64,000 nucleotides of DNA from Bryobacterales bacterium (GTDB taxonomy: Bacteria > Acidobacteriota > Terriglobia > Bryobacterales > Bryobacteraceae): the NCBI GenBank assembly GCA_003166865.1, contig PMUP01000013.1, positions 122,135-186,134 of the forward strand. The letters run 5' to 3'. Of this stretch, positions 31,292 through 39,745 are shown piece by piece. Below the pieces are notes generated by a model. The model worked only from the letters and a program-made list of their open reading frames with translations, was not told the origin of the DNA and did no database searches. Numbering within the stretch: position 1 is the stretch's first letter; each line of letters begins with the position of its first letter. The translations under genes were made by a program, and so were the position numbers.

Positions 31292-33575
31292 GAGCACCCA
31301 TCAGCGACCAGGGCTCGTTTTGTTGCTTCTAGGGCTAAGCTCCGCAGTCTCCTTCGCCCATCCTATGGGAAATTTCAGCATTAATCATTACGCGAAAATC
31401 AAAATCGACAAGAAGTCGATTGAGATCCGGTATCTGATCGATATGGCTGAAATTCCTACTTTTCAGGAGATTCGGCAGTTCGACCTTGCTCCCACGGCTG
31501 GCGACCCCAGCGCCTCCCGCTACCTCGACCGGCAGGAGCAGCTCTGGAAGGAAGGAATTTCCTTGGAGAGCGATGGCCAATCTATCCGGTTAGATACGAT
31601 ATCTCGCCAGGTGGCATTTGCTGACGGCGCCGGCGGTTTGCCTACGATGAAAGTCGGGTTCGTCTTCCGCCGCAAGCTGGATGCCACGGCGGGCGCTCAC
31701 AAGCTCTCCTACTTCGACAACAACTTTCCCGGGCGGTCCGGTTGGAAGGAGATCGTGGTTCTCGGCGATGGAGTCGCTATTCTGGACAGCTCCGCCCCTG
31801 GCGCCGATCGGAGCCAGGAACTGACCAACTACTCCAGCGATGTGTTGAACAGCCCCCCGCAGCAACTATCAGCTCTGGTCGGCTTCAGGACTTCACCCTC
31901 CACGCCCGCACGTCCAAGTCCGCACCGATCACCAGCTGCAATCACCTCCTCTCACTTGAGCCATGCGCAATTTTCTCCCGCGACTTCCGCCGTCGCTCCG
32001 CGGCCACGCGCGTCCCAAACTCAGAACACGCCGCGCAGTCGTTTTACCGAGCTCATCTCGACGCGGGGTAAGTTGAGCTTCTGGGTATTGTTCTCCGCTG
32101 CTCTGATCGCTGCAGGTCTGGGCGCGCTGCATGCACTAGAGCCGGGACACGGCAAGACCATCGTTGCTGCCTATCTGGTAGGTTCACGCGGTACGGCAAG
32201 ACATGCGGTCTTGCTTGGAATCGTCGTCACCGCTGCGCACACGGCCGGCGTATATCTGTTGGGGGCCTTGACCCTCTATGCATCGCGGTACATAGTCCCC
32301 GAGCAGCTTTACCCATGGCTTGGAGCAATTTCCGGTCTAAGCGTCGCGGGACTCGGCATTTTCATTTTCCTCAGACACTGGACCGGAGAAACCGGAGATC
32401 ATTCACATGCCACGGGAGAGCGACATTCGCACTGGTTTCTTTCCATGTTCAAGCAAGCTGCGCCCAACCAGGCTACGCCCACGGAGCCAAAAACCACCGA
32501 GCGTACCCTGTCATTGCGCGAACTCTGCATGCTGGGCATCACGGGAGGAATCGTGCCTTGTCCGGCGGCATTGGTCGTGCTGCTGAGTGCCTTCTCCCTT
32601 CACCGCATAGGGTTCGGATTATTTTTGATCACGGCATTCAGTTTGGGGCTGGCAGGTGTGCTGGTGATCGTCGGTCTAACCATGGTCTACGCCAAGCGAG
32701 TGATGTCTTCCCGTGTGCGCGCCGGCAACACCGCCCTCCGTTATCTTCCCCTTTTGTCATCCGCGTTCATGGTGCTGCTGGGTGTGGGAATAACGGCATC
32801 TGCTGTCGCATCAGTTCACATCTGGCAAGTTTCCACTAACAGACTGGTTCCGTTCGTGACGGTAATTCTGTTGGGATTGTTCTTGGGGATGCGCCATTCC
32901 ACGGACCCCGACCACGTGGTGGCAGTATCCACCATTGTGAGCCGCCAAAAATCCATCAGAAGCTCGGCGATGATCGGGCTGCTATGGGGATTGGGACACA
33001 CCTTGACCATTTTCTTGGTCGGATCCGCGATCATTATTTTCGGTGTTGTGATTCCGCCCCGTCTCGGGCTGTCCATGGAGTTTTTCGTGGCCTTGATGCT
33101 TATTCTGTTGGGGGTGCTGAACCTGACCGGTGTCCTACGTTGGATCACGCAGCGCCTTACTCCTATGAAAAGGATTCCCGCAACGTCGCAACCAGCCAGT
33201 ATTGAGCGCTTCGTTGACAGGACCATCGGAAACCTCGGACTCTATCAGACCATTCGGCCGTTAGTCGTGGGCCTGGTACACGGCCTGGCCGGTTCGGCTG
33301 CGGTCGCGCTCTTAGTCCTTTCCACCATCAAGAGTCCACTGTGGTCAACGGCGTACTTGCTGGTCTTTGGTTTCGGAACAATGCTGGGAATGATGCTCAT
33401 GACCGCCGCAATCTCAATACCTCTGGTTTACACAGGGAAGAAATTCTTTAAGATCAACCGGCACTTGACCGCGATTTCTGGTCTGGCCAGCATGGCTTTC
33501 GGCATCTTTCTTGTTTACCACATCGGATTTGTAGACGGGCTATTTACTGCACGGGCGCACTGGATTCCGCAATGA
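31275..33575 (+). CDS. Fused nickel/cobalt transporter (RcnA-like + NiCoT/UreH-like)
   Basis: The 766-residue protein opens with a signal-like segment and a periplasmic-type domain (residues ~25-190, starting HPMGNFSINHY) seen in some NicO exporters. A Ser/Pro-rich linker follows, then membrane segments with LGALHALEPGHGKTIVAAYL (RcnA/NicO signature) and a His-rich loop (HSHATGERHSHW). A second transporter unit begins near residue 530 with LGMRHSTDPDHVVAVSTIV, the HxxxxDxDH-like signature of NiCoT. Two transport signatures in one chain are unusual. The gene overlaps the preceding TPR gene and shares its ECF promoter. Substrate Ni or Co is inferred from the motifs. Confidence 0.82.
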   Translation: MRYCDKSTHQRPGLVLLLLGLSSAVSFAHPMGNFSINHYAKIKIDKKSIEIRYLIDMAEIPTFQEIRQFDLAPTAGDPSASRYLDRQEQLWKEGISLESDGQSIRLDTISRQVAFADGAGGLPTMKVGFVFRRKLDATAGAHKLSYFDNNFPGRSGWKEIVVLGDGVAILDSSAPGADRSQELTNYSSDVLNSPPQQLSALVGFRTSPSTPARPSPHRSPAAITSSHLSHAQFSPATSAVAPRPRASQTQNTPRSRFTELISTRGKLSFWVLFSAALIAAGLGALHALEPGHGKTIVAAYLVGSRGTARHAVLLGIVVTAAHTAGVYLLGALTLYASRYIVPEQLYPWLGAISGLSVAGLGIFIFLRHWTGETGDHSHATGERHSHWFLSMFKQAAPNQATPTEPKTTERTLSLRELCMLGITGGIVPCPAALVVLLSAFSLHRIGFGLFLITAFSLGLAGVLVIVGLTMVYAKRVMSSRVRAGNTALRYLPLLSSAFMVLLGVGITASAVASVHIWQVSTNRLVPFVTVILLGLFLGMRHSTDPDHVVAVSTIVSRQKSIRSSAMIGLLWGLGHTLTIFLVGSAIIIFGVVIPPRLGLSMEFFVALMLILLGVLNLTGVLRWITQRLTPMKRIPATSQPASIERFVDRTIGNLGLYQTIRPLVVGLVHGLAGSAAVALLVLSTIKSPLWSTAYLLVFGFGTMLGMMLMTAAISIPLVYTGKKFFKINRHLTAISGLASMAFGIFLVYHIGFVDGLFTARAHWIPQ

Positions 33576-33854
33576 GTCGGCATGAGTGTCGGGATCGAGA
33601 TAATTCCGTCCTACTCGCCTTCGTTACCCAATGCTGATTCCGATGTTATGAAACGTTCCGCATTTCTCCAAAGACAACCAAAGCAACAGTTGTATCCACG
33701 ATAGCGGCGTAAATATTGTCAAGTCGCGAAATCCGTTTGCAGCGGTGACAACGTACCTTGAATACGTGGGCGAGCCGGAGGTACTGCGACATGCATTACT
33801 CACGAGCAGGTAAATCCACGGCGATGTCAACGAATTCTGCAGAGAGGCATCTCA
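33576..33854 (+). promoter_or_regulatory. Control region before the DUF4331 gene with third ECF promoter
   Basis: This 279-base gap has no gene. It contains GAAATCC at 33728-33734 and CGTACCTT at 33752-33759, 17 bases apart, the third copy of the pattern seen on both sides of the sigma gene, and the ten bases ATCCGTTTGC are identical to the sigma promoter. The predicted transcript starts near 33765 and has a leader of about 90 bases. No riboswitch-like fold is obvious in the leader. Confidence 0.5.
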
Positions 33855-35345
33855 ATGAAAAAGCTTAAATCAATCGTGGCGGTCGCTTTGTCGCTGTTCA
33901 TGCTGGCGCCTGCCAGCCTGTTCGCGTCGAGTCATCGCGAAGCGCCCATCACGGCATTGGATCGTAGCGCGGATGTTACTGACTGGTACGCCTTCGTCAG
34001 CTACAACAATCCCAACAAGGTCACCATGATCTTGAATGTTGACCCGCTTCTGGAGCCTGCCAACGGACCGAACTATTTCCCCTTCGATCCCAACGTGGTC
34101 TACCAGATGCTCGTCGACAACAACCAGGACGGAATTCCAGACGTCATCTTCCAATTCCGTTTCAACACACAGATCCGCGATCCCAGGTTGTTCACTGGAT
34201 TCGTTGGCAATCTCGCCGGCGTCCCGCCGATCACCTCACTGAGCGGCGCCGGTTCCGAGGGGTTAAGCCTGCGCCAGACCTATACCGTAACCATGATCAA
34301 GAACGGAAAATCAACCGTCCTGAACGGCGGACAAACGCTTTACGCCGTTCCGTCGAACGTGGGTCCGAAGACTATGCCGGACTATCAATCCCTGTTCAAC
34401 CAAGGCATTAACCGCCTGGGCAACGAGATCACCGTATGGGCGGGAACCGCGGATGACCCATTCTTTATCGATCTGGGAGCTTTTTTCGACTCGGTGAATT
34501 TCCGCAGCGGCGTCGGTCCGGTCTTGTCTCCGACCATCGATGCTGACGAGACTCACAATTACGCCCCCGACGCCGTCGGCGGCTACAACGTCAATTCCAT
34601 TGTGCTGGAAGTCCCCATCGCGATGCTGACGGTGGACGGTCAGGTCCACCCTGCCAGCGACAAGCGAGCTGTCATCGGAACCTATGGCAGCACAGCGCGC
34701 AGTGAAATCACGGTGCGGAGCTCCCCGAATCCAGAACAAAACATAGGCTCGCTTCAGCAGGTGAACCGTGAAGGCAATTCGTTGATTAACGAATTGATCA
34801 TCGGAACTGGCTTTAAGAATCGCTTCAGCGAAGATTTTCCGATTAACGACTCACAATTCGCCAACTTCGTGCTCCAACCAACGCTGGCAGGTGTGTTAAG
34901 CAGCGCGGGTGTTCCGGTTGCACCCAATCCGCGCAATGACTTGCTGCTTCTGGTGCAGTACCAGGCGCCCATCTGTCCCGGGTGCGGGCCCAGTGATGCG
35001 GGACCGATCGCCGATCTCCTGCGGCTCAACACGGGCATTCCGCCGACTCCGGTCGGCATGCAGAAGCGGCTCGGGTTCATCGCCGGCGACTCGGCTGGCT
35101 ACCCCAACGGACGCAGACCGATAGACGATGTGGTTGACATCTCGCTCCGAGCCGTCGCTGGCATCCTGGTGAATTCCACGAAGTTCGGGACGCCGCTCGG
35201 AGATGGCGTAAACACCAAAAACGGAGGCTTCAACAATTCCTTCCCCTACGTAATGCCCGCCAACAGTGGACGCGACAGCGCGCACACTGGACCGGGACAG
35301 GCAGGCTGCAGCGGACAACCTGGCGATATCTGCCCCGTGAAGTAG
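33855..35345 (+). CDS. Exported DUF4331 protein
   Basis: The 496-residue protein has a signal peptide (LKSIVAVALSLFMLAPASLFA) directly followed by SSHREAPIT, the signature start of DUF4331. Further family blocks include VTDWYAFVSYNNPNKVTMI, NYFPFDPNVVYQMLVDNNQDG and AVIGTYGSTARSE. It is preceded by a long leader with an ECF-type promoter. The function of DUF4331 is not known, but members often lie next to ECF sigma/anti-sigma pairs. A good intrinsic terminator follows immediately, before the second TPR gene. Four cysteines (two in CPGCGP) near the C-terminus could form disulphides in the periplasm. Confidence 0.88.
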   Translation: MKKLKSIVAVALSLFMLAPASLFASSHREAPITALDRSADVTDWYAFVSYNNPNKVTMILNVDPLLEPANGPNYFPFDPNVVYQMLVDNNQDGIPDVIFQFRFNTQIRDPRLFTGFVGNLAGVPPITSLSGAGSEGLSLRQTYTVTMIKNGKSTVLNGGQTLYAVPSNVGPKTMPDYQSLFNQGINRLGNEITVWAGTADDPFFIDLGAFFDSVNFRSGVGPVLSPTIDADETHNYAPDAVGGYNVNSIVLEVPIAMLTVDGQVHPASDKRAVIGTYGSTARSEITVRSSPNPEQNIGSLQQVNREGNSLINELIIGTGFKNRFSEDFPINDSQFANFVLQPTLAGVLSSAGVPVAPNPRNDLLLLVQYQAPICPGCGPSDAGPIADLLRLNTGIPPTPVGMQKRLGFIAGDSAGYPNGRRPIDDVVDISLRAVAGILVNSTKFGTPLGDGVNTKNGGFNNSFPYVMPANSGRDSAHTGPGQAGCSGQPGDICPVK

Positions 35346-35353
35346 AGAACTCC

Positions 35354-35391
35354 CGTGGCCGTCTTGCCGAAAGCGGCGGCCACGATTTTTT
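35354..35391 (+). terminator. Intrinsic terminator after the DUF4331 gene
   Basis: CGTGGCCG (35354-35361) and CGGCCACG (35377-35384) form a perfect 8-bp stem with a 15-base loop that can fold further, followed by A and six T (35386-35391). It lies 8 bases after the stop and 20 before the next ATG. Read-through would express the TPR gene at a lower level. Confidence 0.8.
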
Positions 35392-35410
35392 CTTCGAAGA
35401 GAGGCCCGTT

Positions 35411-36628
35411 ATGAAAAGAATTGTTTTAGCGCTATTCACTGCGGTTGCTCCGCTGGCCGTCGCGCAGAACGCGCAAAGCATCGCGGCGGCCACCCAAGCC
35501 ATCACTGACAAGCCGGCGGACTATGCGGGGTACAATCTTCTCGCGACGGCGCTGGTTCGCCGCGCACAAGAGACTTCCGATGGTAGCTTCTACATGCAAG
35601 CTGAGGATGCGGTGAAGAAATCATTGGAATTGGCTCCCAACAATTTCGACACGGGGAAAATACAAGTTTCCATCCTGCTGGGCGAACATGAGTATCCGGC
35701 CGCGCTGGAGGCCGCCAAGGCGCTGAACAAAAGAGCGCTTGATGATGTCATGGTCTACGGCATGTTAACCGACGCGAACGTGGAGCTCGGCAATTACAAG
35801 AACGCGGAGATTGCAGCACAGTGGATGCTCAATCTTCGCCACGGCAATCTGCCTGCCCTGACTCGGGCGGCCCACTTACGCGAACTATTCGGGGAGACGG
35901 AGGGTGCCTATCAACTGATGGACATGGCTTATCAGTCGACGGCCCCGACCGATACCGCGGAACGTGCATGGATCCTCACGCAGATGGGCCATATTCGGTT
36001 GGCTTCCGGCAACACCGGCGCGGCGGAGAAGCTTTTCCAGCAGGCATTGACACTTCTTCCAAATTATCCCTCCGCCCTGGGAAATCTAGCCCAGGTTCGC
36101 ATCACGCAGAAGCGTTACGCGGAAGCGGTCGTCCTGTTACAACAACGCTATCAGCGCGTGCCGCATTCCGAGAATCTCTATGACCTGGCCGAAGCGCTTC
36201 AACTGGCGGGACGCGATAGTGAAGCGAAGCAGGCATTTGCCGACTTTGAAACCAAATCGCTTCTGGAATCGAGCAGCAAAGACAACTCCAACCGCACACT
36301 AGTCTTCTACTATGCCGACCATGCGCAACAGCCAGCCAAAGCTCTGAAAGTGGCGCAACAGGAGTACGCCTGGCGTCATGACGTATACACGCTCGATGCT
36401 TACGCCTGGGCTTTGCACGTCAATGGGCAGAACGCGGAAGCACGCAAGCAGATTGAGAACGCGCTGGCAGTTGGCATTCGCGACGCCAAATTGTTTCAGC
36501 ACGCAGGAGAGATCGCCTTACAGGCGGGAGATACTCCAGGCGCAGAACACTACCTGAAACAGTCAGTCGAGTTGAACACGATGGACTCAGAGCAGGCACG
36601 GATCAGGTTGGCCAGCCTTTCACATTAG
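35411..36628 (+). CDS. Exported TPR protein, second paralogue
   Basis: The 405-residue protein begins with a signal peptide (IVLALFTAVAPLAVA) and then TPR units, for example KPADYAGYNLLATALVRRAQ, AVKKSLELAPNNFD and AEKLFQQALTLLPNYPSALGNLA. It resembles the TPR protein at 29966 in both order and motif wording, and both lie in the same regulon block. It follows the DUF4331 gene by 65 bases across a terminator. The AGAGAGGCCC stretch before its ATG is a weak ribosome site. As a periplasmic scaffold it may serve the DUF4331 protein, which is an inference from position. Confidence 0.8.
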   Translation: MKRIVLALFTAVAPLAVAQNAQSIAAATQAITDKPADYAGYNLLATALVRRAQETSDGSFYMQAEDAVKKSLELAPNNFDTGKIQVSILLGEHEYPAALEAAKALNKRALDDVMVYGMLTDANVELGNYKNAEIAAQWMLNLRHGNLPALTRAAHLRELFGETEGAYQLMDMAYQSTAPTDTAERAWILTQMGHIRLASGNTGAAEKLFQQALTLLPNYPSALGNLAQVRITQKRYAEAVVLLQQRYQRVPHSENLYDLAEALQLAGRDSEAKQAFADFETKSLLESSSKDNSNRTLVFYYADHAQQPAKALKVAQQEYAWRHDVYTLDAYAWALHVNGQNAEARKQIENALAVGIRDAKLFQHAGEIALQAGDTPGAEHYLKQSVELNTMDSEQARIRLASLSH

Positions 36629-36874
36629 TAATCCCAGAAGTCGCCCTCATCCCAGGAGTGAAGCTGAAGCTCGCGAACACTCCGCTCAAGCCCCCCGTTT
36701 AGTCCCACAAGAAAAACAACATTCTGGCGCACCAGAGGTGCCGATGGCGCAAGTTGCGGCACCGGTCCCGAATCTCGGCATCGCGGCTCCTGTTGGTTTG
36801 CACACACGCAACTTTCCGTGCAGCGTTTTGTGATAATCTTGCGCTTCGTGGAGTGGGGAGTGGGAGCGCTGGCG
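36629..36874. other. Intergenic region with no gene
   Basis: This 246-base gap holds no credible gene. A TGTGATAAT element near 36824-36832 looks like an extended -10 box, but no good -35 box is at the right distance. GGAGTGGGGAGTGGGAG just before 36875 provides a ribosome site for the beta-helix gene. Confidence 0.3.
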
Positions 36875-37984
36875 ATGCAAAAATTGAGAACTGCTGACTT
36901 AAGACTCATCTGGTTCGCTGCCCTTGGGCTGGCGCTGAGTAATCCAGGTAGCGCGAGCGACCAGGCCGATGTCCGGCGCACGCCCTTCGATCGGCAGGAG
37001 ACTTTCCCCATTCGCTACGCGTCTCCCGTTCCGGGTGTGGACATGGGGGCGGAAATCAATGCTCTATACAACAGCCTGCCGGCCACTGGCGGTGAAATTG
37101 TGGTCACCGAAAGCGCGTCCTTTGCAACCCCGATCATCTTCGGAACCAACGATAAACCTGTGCTTCTGGTCGGTCTTCCCGCGGACATAGTTACTCTCAC
37201 GTACACAGGCCTCGGCGGAGCCGCCGTCACGTTTGACTACGGCACGGGCCATCGAATGGGTCACGGCATGCGGGATCTGACACTAACGGGTCCTGGCCAT
37301 TCGACAGACACCATCGGCGCGATTTTTGGCGGCGTCAACGGAGCCGAAGGCCTTGAGTTCCGCGATTTCAAAGTCCAGGGTTTTGGCGTCAACCTGCAGA
37401 TGGGCTCCCACACCTGGCTGGCGTACTTTCAACAGGGCATGGTTCGCGACGGAGGAACCAATCTGTTGCTGCCTTCCGGGCTAGTGGAGGCCGGCGAGCA
37501 GATCACTTTTAACCACGTCACCTTTGCGGACGCTCCTGCTCCCCACACCAACAGTGTTTGGATTGAAGGTGGAGGGCAGGAAGTTGTTTTCGCGTCTTGC
37601 TCATTCGACCAGGCGCAGCTCCGGGTTGGAAACGGCGACATCTCCGCGGCACAGATCGTCGTGACAGGCAGCCATTTTGAGAACCCCAACTACGCGCAGC
37701 CAGGATCGGTCAACTATGATTACGTCGTCGTGGATAACAATCCTGGCAATTACCTGCGGTTCACCGACAGCTATTTTCTTCAATGTGCCCCGAACAATGG
37801 GCCAAAGCAGTTTCTGTCAGCGTGGGGCGGCAAGATCCAGCTGAGCGGAATTGGGATGTATACTCCCGCGGGATCGCCTTTGGCTCATTTCGCGGTGCTG
37901 TGGAACAACGCTGTCGTCGCCATGTACGGGTTCGACGACCTCAGCGGGAACATCAGCGGCCCGCTATGTGGTCGCGGCAGGTAA
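36875..37984 (+). CDS. Exported beta-helix protein
   Basis: I start at 36875 (MQKLRTADLRLIWFAALGLALS), giving a signal peptide after a short basic run. The 369-residue chain then shows the spaced G/N/F/I pattern of right-handed parallel beta-helix proteins of the pectate-lyase-3 type: EINALYNSLPATGGEIV at the start, then repeating ITFNHVTFADA, VVFASCSFDQAQLR and IVVTGSHFENPN. No catalytic residues can be assigned. The protein ends abruptly in CGRGR just after a beta turn, so the original C-terminus may be lost. The gene is convergent with tatA. Confidence 0.68.
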   Translation: MQKLRTADLRLIWFAALGLALSNPGSASDQADVRRTPFDRQETFPIRYASPVPGVDMGAEINALYNSLPATGGEIVVTESASFATPIIFGTNDKPVLLVGLPADIVTLTYTGLGGAAVTFDYGTGHRMGHGMRDLTLTGPGHSTDTIGAIFGGVNGAEGLEFRDFKVQGFGVNLQMGSHTWLAYFQQGMVRDGGTNLLLPSGLVEAGEQITFNHVTFADAPAPHTNSVWIEGGGQEVVFASCSFDQAQLRVGNGDISAAQIVVTGSHFENPNYAQPGSVNYDYVVVDNNPGNYLRFTDSYFLQCAPNNGPKQFLSAWGGKIQLSGIGMYTPAGSPLAHFAVLWNNAVVAMYGFDDLSGNISGPLCGRGR

Positions 37985-38007
37985 CCCTGGGATCGAGCAG
38001 AATCAGC

Positions 38008-38169
38008 CTATGCGGAATCGTGCGAGCTGGGCTTGAGAGCGTTCTTGAATCCCCGAATTCCTTCGGCCAGGCCCTTTCCAAGCTCCGGCAGCTTCTTCGG
38101 GCCGAACAGAAACAATGCGACTGCCAGAATCACCAGTAGGTGCCGTGGCTGGAGTAAACCTTCGATCAT
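38008..38169 (-). CDS. tatA: Twin-arginine translocase subunit TatA/E
   Basis: This 53-residue protein is easily missed because of its size. It starts MIEGLLQPRHLLVILAVALF, with one membrane helix, followed by the FGPKKLPELGKGLAEGIRGFK stretch that defines TatA/E (hinge FGPKKLPELG and amphipathic helix), and a short polar tail. It is convergent with the beta-helix gene (24 bases apart) and divergent from the Tat-exported ferritin-like gene 317 bases away. TatA forms the pore for folded proteins. No tatB or tatC is nearby, so it probably supplements a main Tat locus elsewhere. Confidence 0.88.
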   Translation of the reverse strand: MIEGLLQPRHLLVILAVALFLFGPKKLPELGKGLAEGIRGFKNALKPSSHDSA

Positions 38170-38486
38170 AAATCCCCCCGTCGCGCAATTTCGTTTGCCT
38201 GGTCTTCAGGCGCGTCTTGTGCGATCCATTCCAATGTACGGCGTTACGACTGTGAAGTTGTCGGAACTAAGTGAGAACTTTGTAAATTAGCTAATAACGG
38301 TCAAGATGAGAGGTTAAACACTAACTAATTCATGAGGACCATATGAGGAGCTTAATCTGAACGGTAAAGTTATTGTAAACGTTTTCTCTATTCACAGGAA
38401 TGCCATAGAAAGTCGCGTATCCTGGCTACGGCGCAATCATACTTCGACACGCGCCGTGACCAAATACCTGACTAAGGAGAACGATC
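38170..38486. promoter_or_regulatory. Divergent intergenic region, tatA and ferritin-like gene
   Basis: This 317-base stretch separates tatA (minus) and the ferritin-like gene (plus). It is clearly richer in A and T than its surroundings between about 38240 and 38400. No gene, riboswitch or terminator is visible. The ferritin-like gene has AAGGAG at 38474-38479. I found no copy of the ECF promoter pattern here. The promoters for both genes must lie in this stretch, but none can be placed with confidence. Confidence 0.4.
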
Positions 38487-39602
38487 CTGAAAGATCAAGG
38501 TACGGATAAAGTAACACGTGCGACGAACCGTCGCTCATTTGTGAAAAAGGCGCTGCTCGCAAGTACGGCAACGGTAGGAGCCGGACTGATTGCGAGTAGA
38601 ACCGCCTCCGGCCAGCCGTCTATAGCCCCCACACGGGGCGACATCGCAATTCTCAGGTTTCTGGCAGCGGCTGAGTTGATTGAGACCGACATGTGGGATC
38701 AGTATGCGGAGCTGGGTGGTCTCACACCTGGCCAACTCCCCGTGGAGGCAGCCCCGTTCACACCGATGAACAGCTACCAGAATGCCTTCATGCAACTCGA
38801 TCCCGATGGCCCGCAGTACGTCTCCAGCAACACCCTCGATGAGCAGAGCCACGCGGCCTTCCTGAATGCGTACTTTGAGTCCATTGGCGCGCCGGCCGTG
38901 AACTTCGATGAATTCCGCACTTTGCCGAGCAGCCAAGCAGACGGGGCCAAGAATATCGGCCGGCTCACCAACCTGATGAACCTCACCGTGGACACGAGCT
39001 GGTATACCAGGTACCGTAGCTCGACGAACCCCGATTTCGGAGCCACGTTCCCGCAAGCGCTTAAGTTAATTAATGTCCCGGGAAGTCCCAGAACAAATGC
39101 TGACTTTGAACTATCCAATATCCAGGCGATCGCCAATATCGCGGCGTTTCACTTTGGATTTATTGAGCAGGGTGGTTCGAGCCTGTATGCCACGTTAAGC
39201 CAAAAGGTCTCCAGTCCGGAAGTCCTGAAGATCACGTTGAGCATCGGCGGAGACGAAATATGTCACTTTTTGGAATGGGTGGACTTTTCGGGGAATTCGG
39301 TGCAGCCGCCAGTGGCGCCGTTAGCAGCGGCCAACGGGCTGCCGGCGTTCCCAAATTTCGATGTGAAGGTAAACCCTTTGCTTCAGACCAACCTGATCTT
39401 TCCGGTACCGTGCGAATTCATCAGCCCCCAGCTGCCTAAGTGCGCGGTGATTCGGCCGACTTCTCCTGGACAGATTGATGCAATGGGAGCCGTAAAAGCG
39501 TTGACCGCCGACGGGCTCTTCATTGGCCAGTCGCCAAAATTCTTCAATTTGCTGGCGGCTTTGGCAGTAGAGGCGGATGCAGCTCAGCGCACAATCTACT
39601 AG
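38487..39602 (+). CDS. Tat-exported ferritin-like protein, probable CTG start
   Basis: The frame contains NRRSFVKKALLAS, a twin-arginine signal, but the first ATG/GTG/TTG-type start (GTG 38541) falls inside it after the arginines. The frame is closed by a stop at 38469. CTG at 38487 lies seven bases after a perfect AAGGAG and restores the full signal, so I annotate it as the start (371 residues). The rest matches the ferritin-like domain (PF13668 type): AAAELIETDMWDQYAELGG, LDEQSHAAFLNAYFES and ICHFLEWVDFSG, which carry the E and H metal ligands. A TatA gene is encoded divergently. The substrate may be iron or an oxidant. Confidence 0.8.
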   Translation: MKDQGTDKVTRATNRRSFVKKALLASTATVGAGLIASRTASGQPSIAPTRGDIAILRFLAAAELIETDMWDQYAELGGLTPGQLPVEAAPFTPMNSYQNAFMQLDPDGPQYVSSNTLDEQSHAAFLNAYFESIGAPAVNFDEFRTLPSSQADGAKNIGRLTNLMNLTVDTSWYTRYRSSTNPDFGATFPQALKLINVPGSPRTNADFELSNIQAIANIAAFHFGFIEQGGSSLYATLSQKVSSPEVLKITLSIGGDEICHFLEWVDFSGNSVQPPVAPLAAANGLPAFPNFDVKVNPLLQTNLIFPVPCEFISPQLPKCAVIRPTSPGQIDAMGAVKALTADGLFIGQSPKFFNLLAALAVEADAAQRTIY

Positions 39603-39745
39603 AGTGCCGGGTGCGTCAGTTGATGCGTGAGCTTCAAACTGAGCTCGCGAGATCTGGTGATTACGATGGCGGATTGTGGAGGATGATCTCGATGAGAGGC
39701 TTTCGACGCGATCCGCCGCTCGGGTAATACGGACCCAAGGTTTAC

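Noticed and set aside
33624..33830. 68-residue minus-strand frame in the gap before DUF4331
   Set aside because: Weak start, no motif, and the sequence is better explained as the control region with the ECF-type promoter.
36625..37011. 128-residue minus-strand frame before the beta-helix gene
   Set aside because: It overlaps the beta-helix start region and has no recognisable family or ribosome site.
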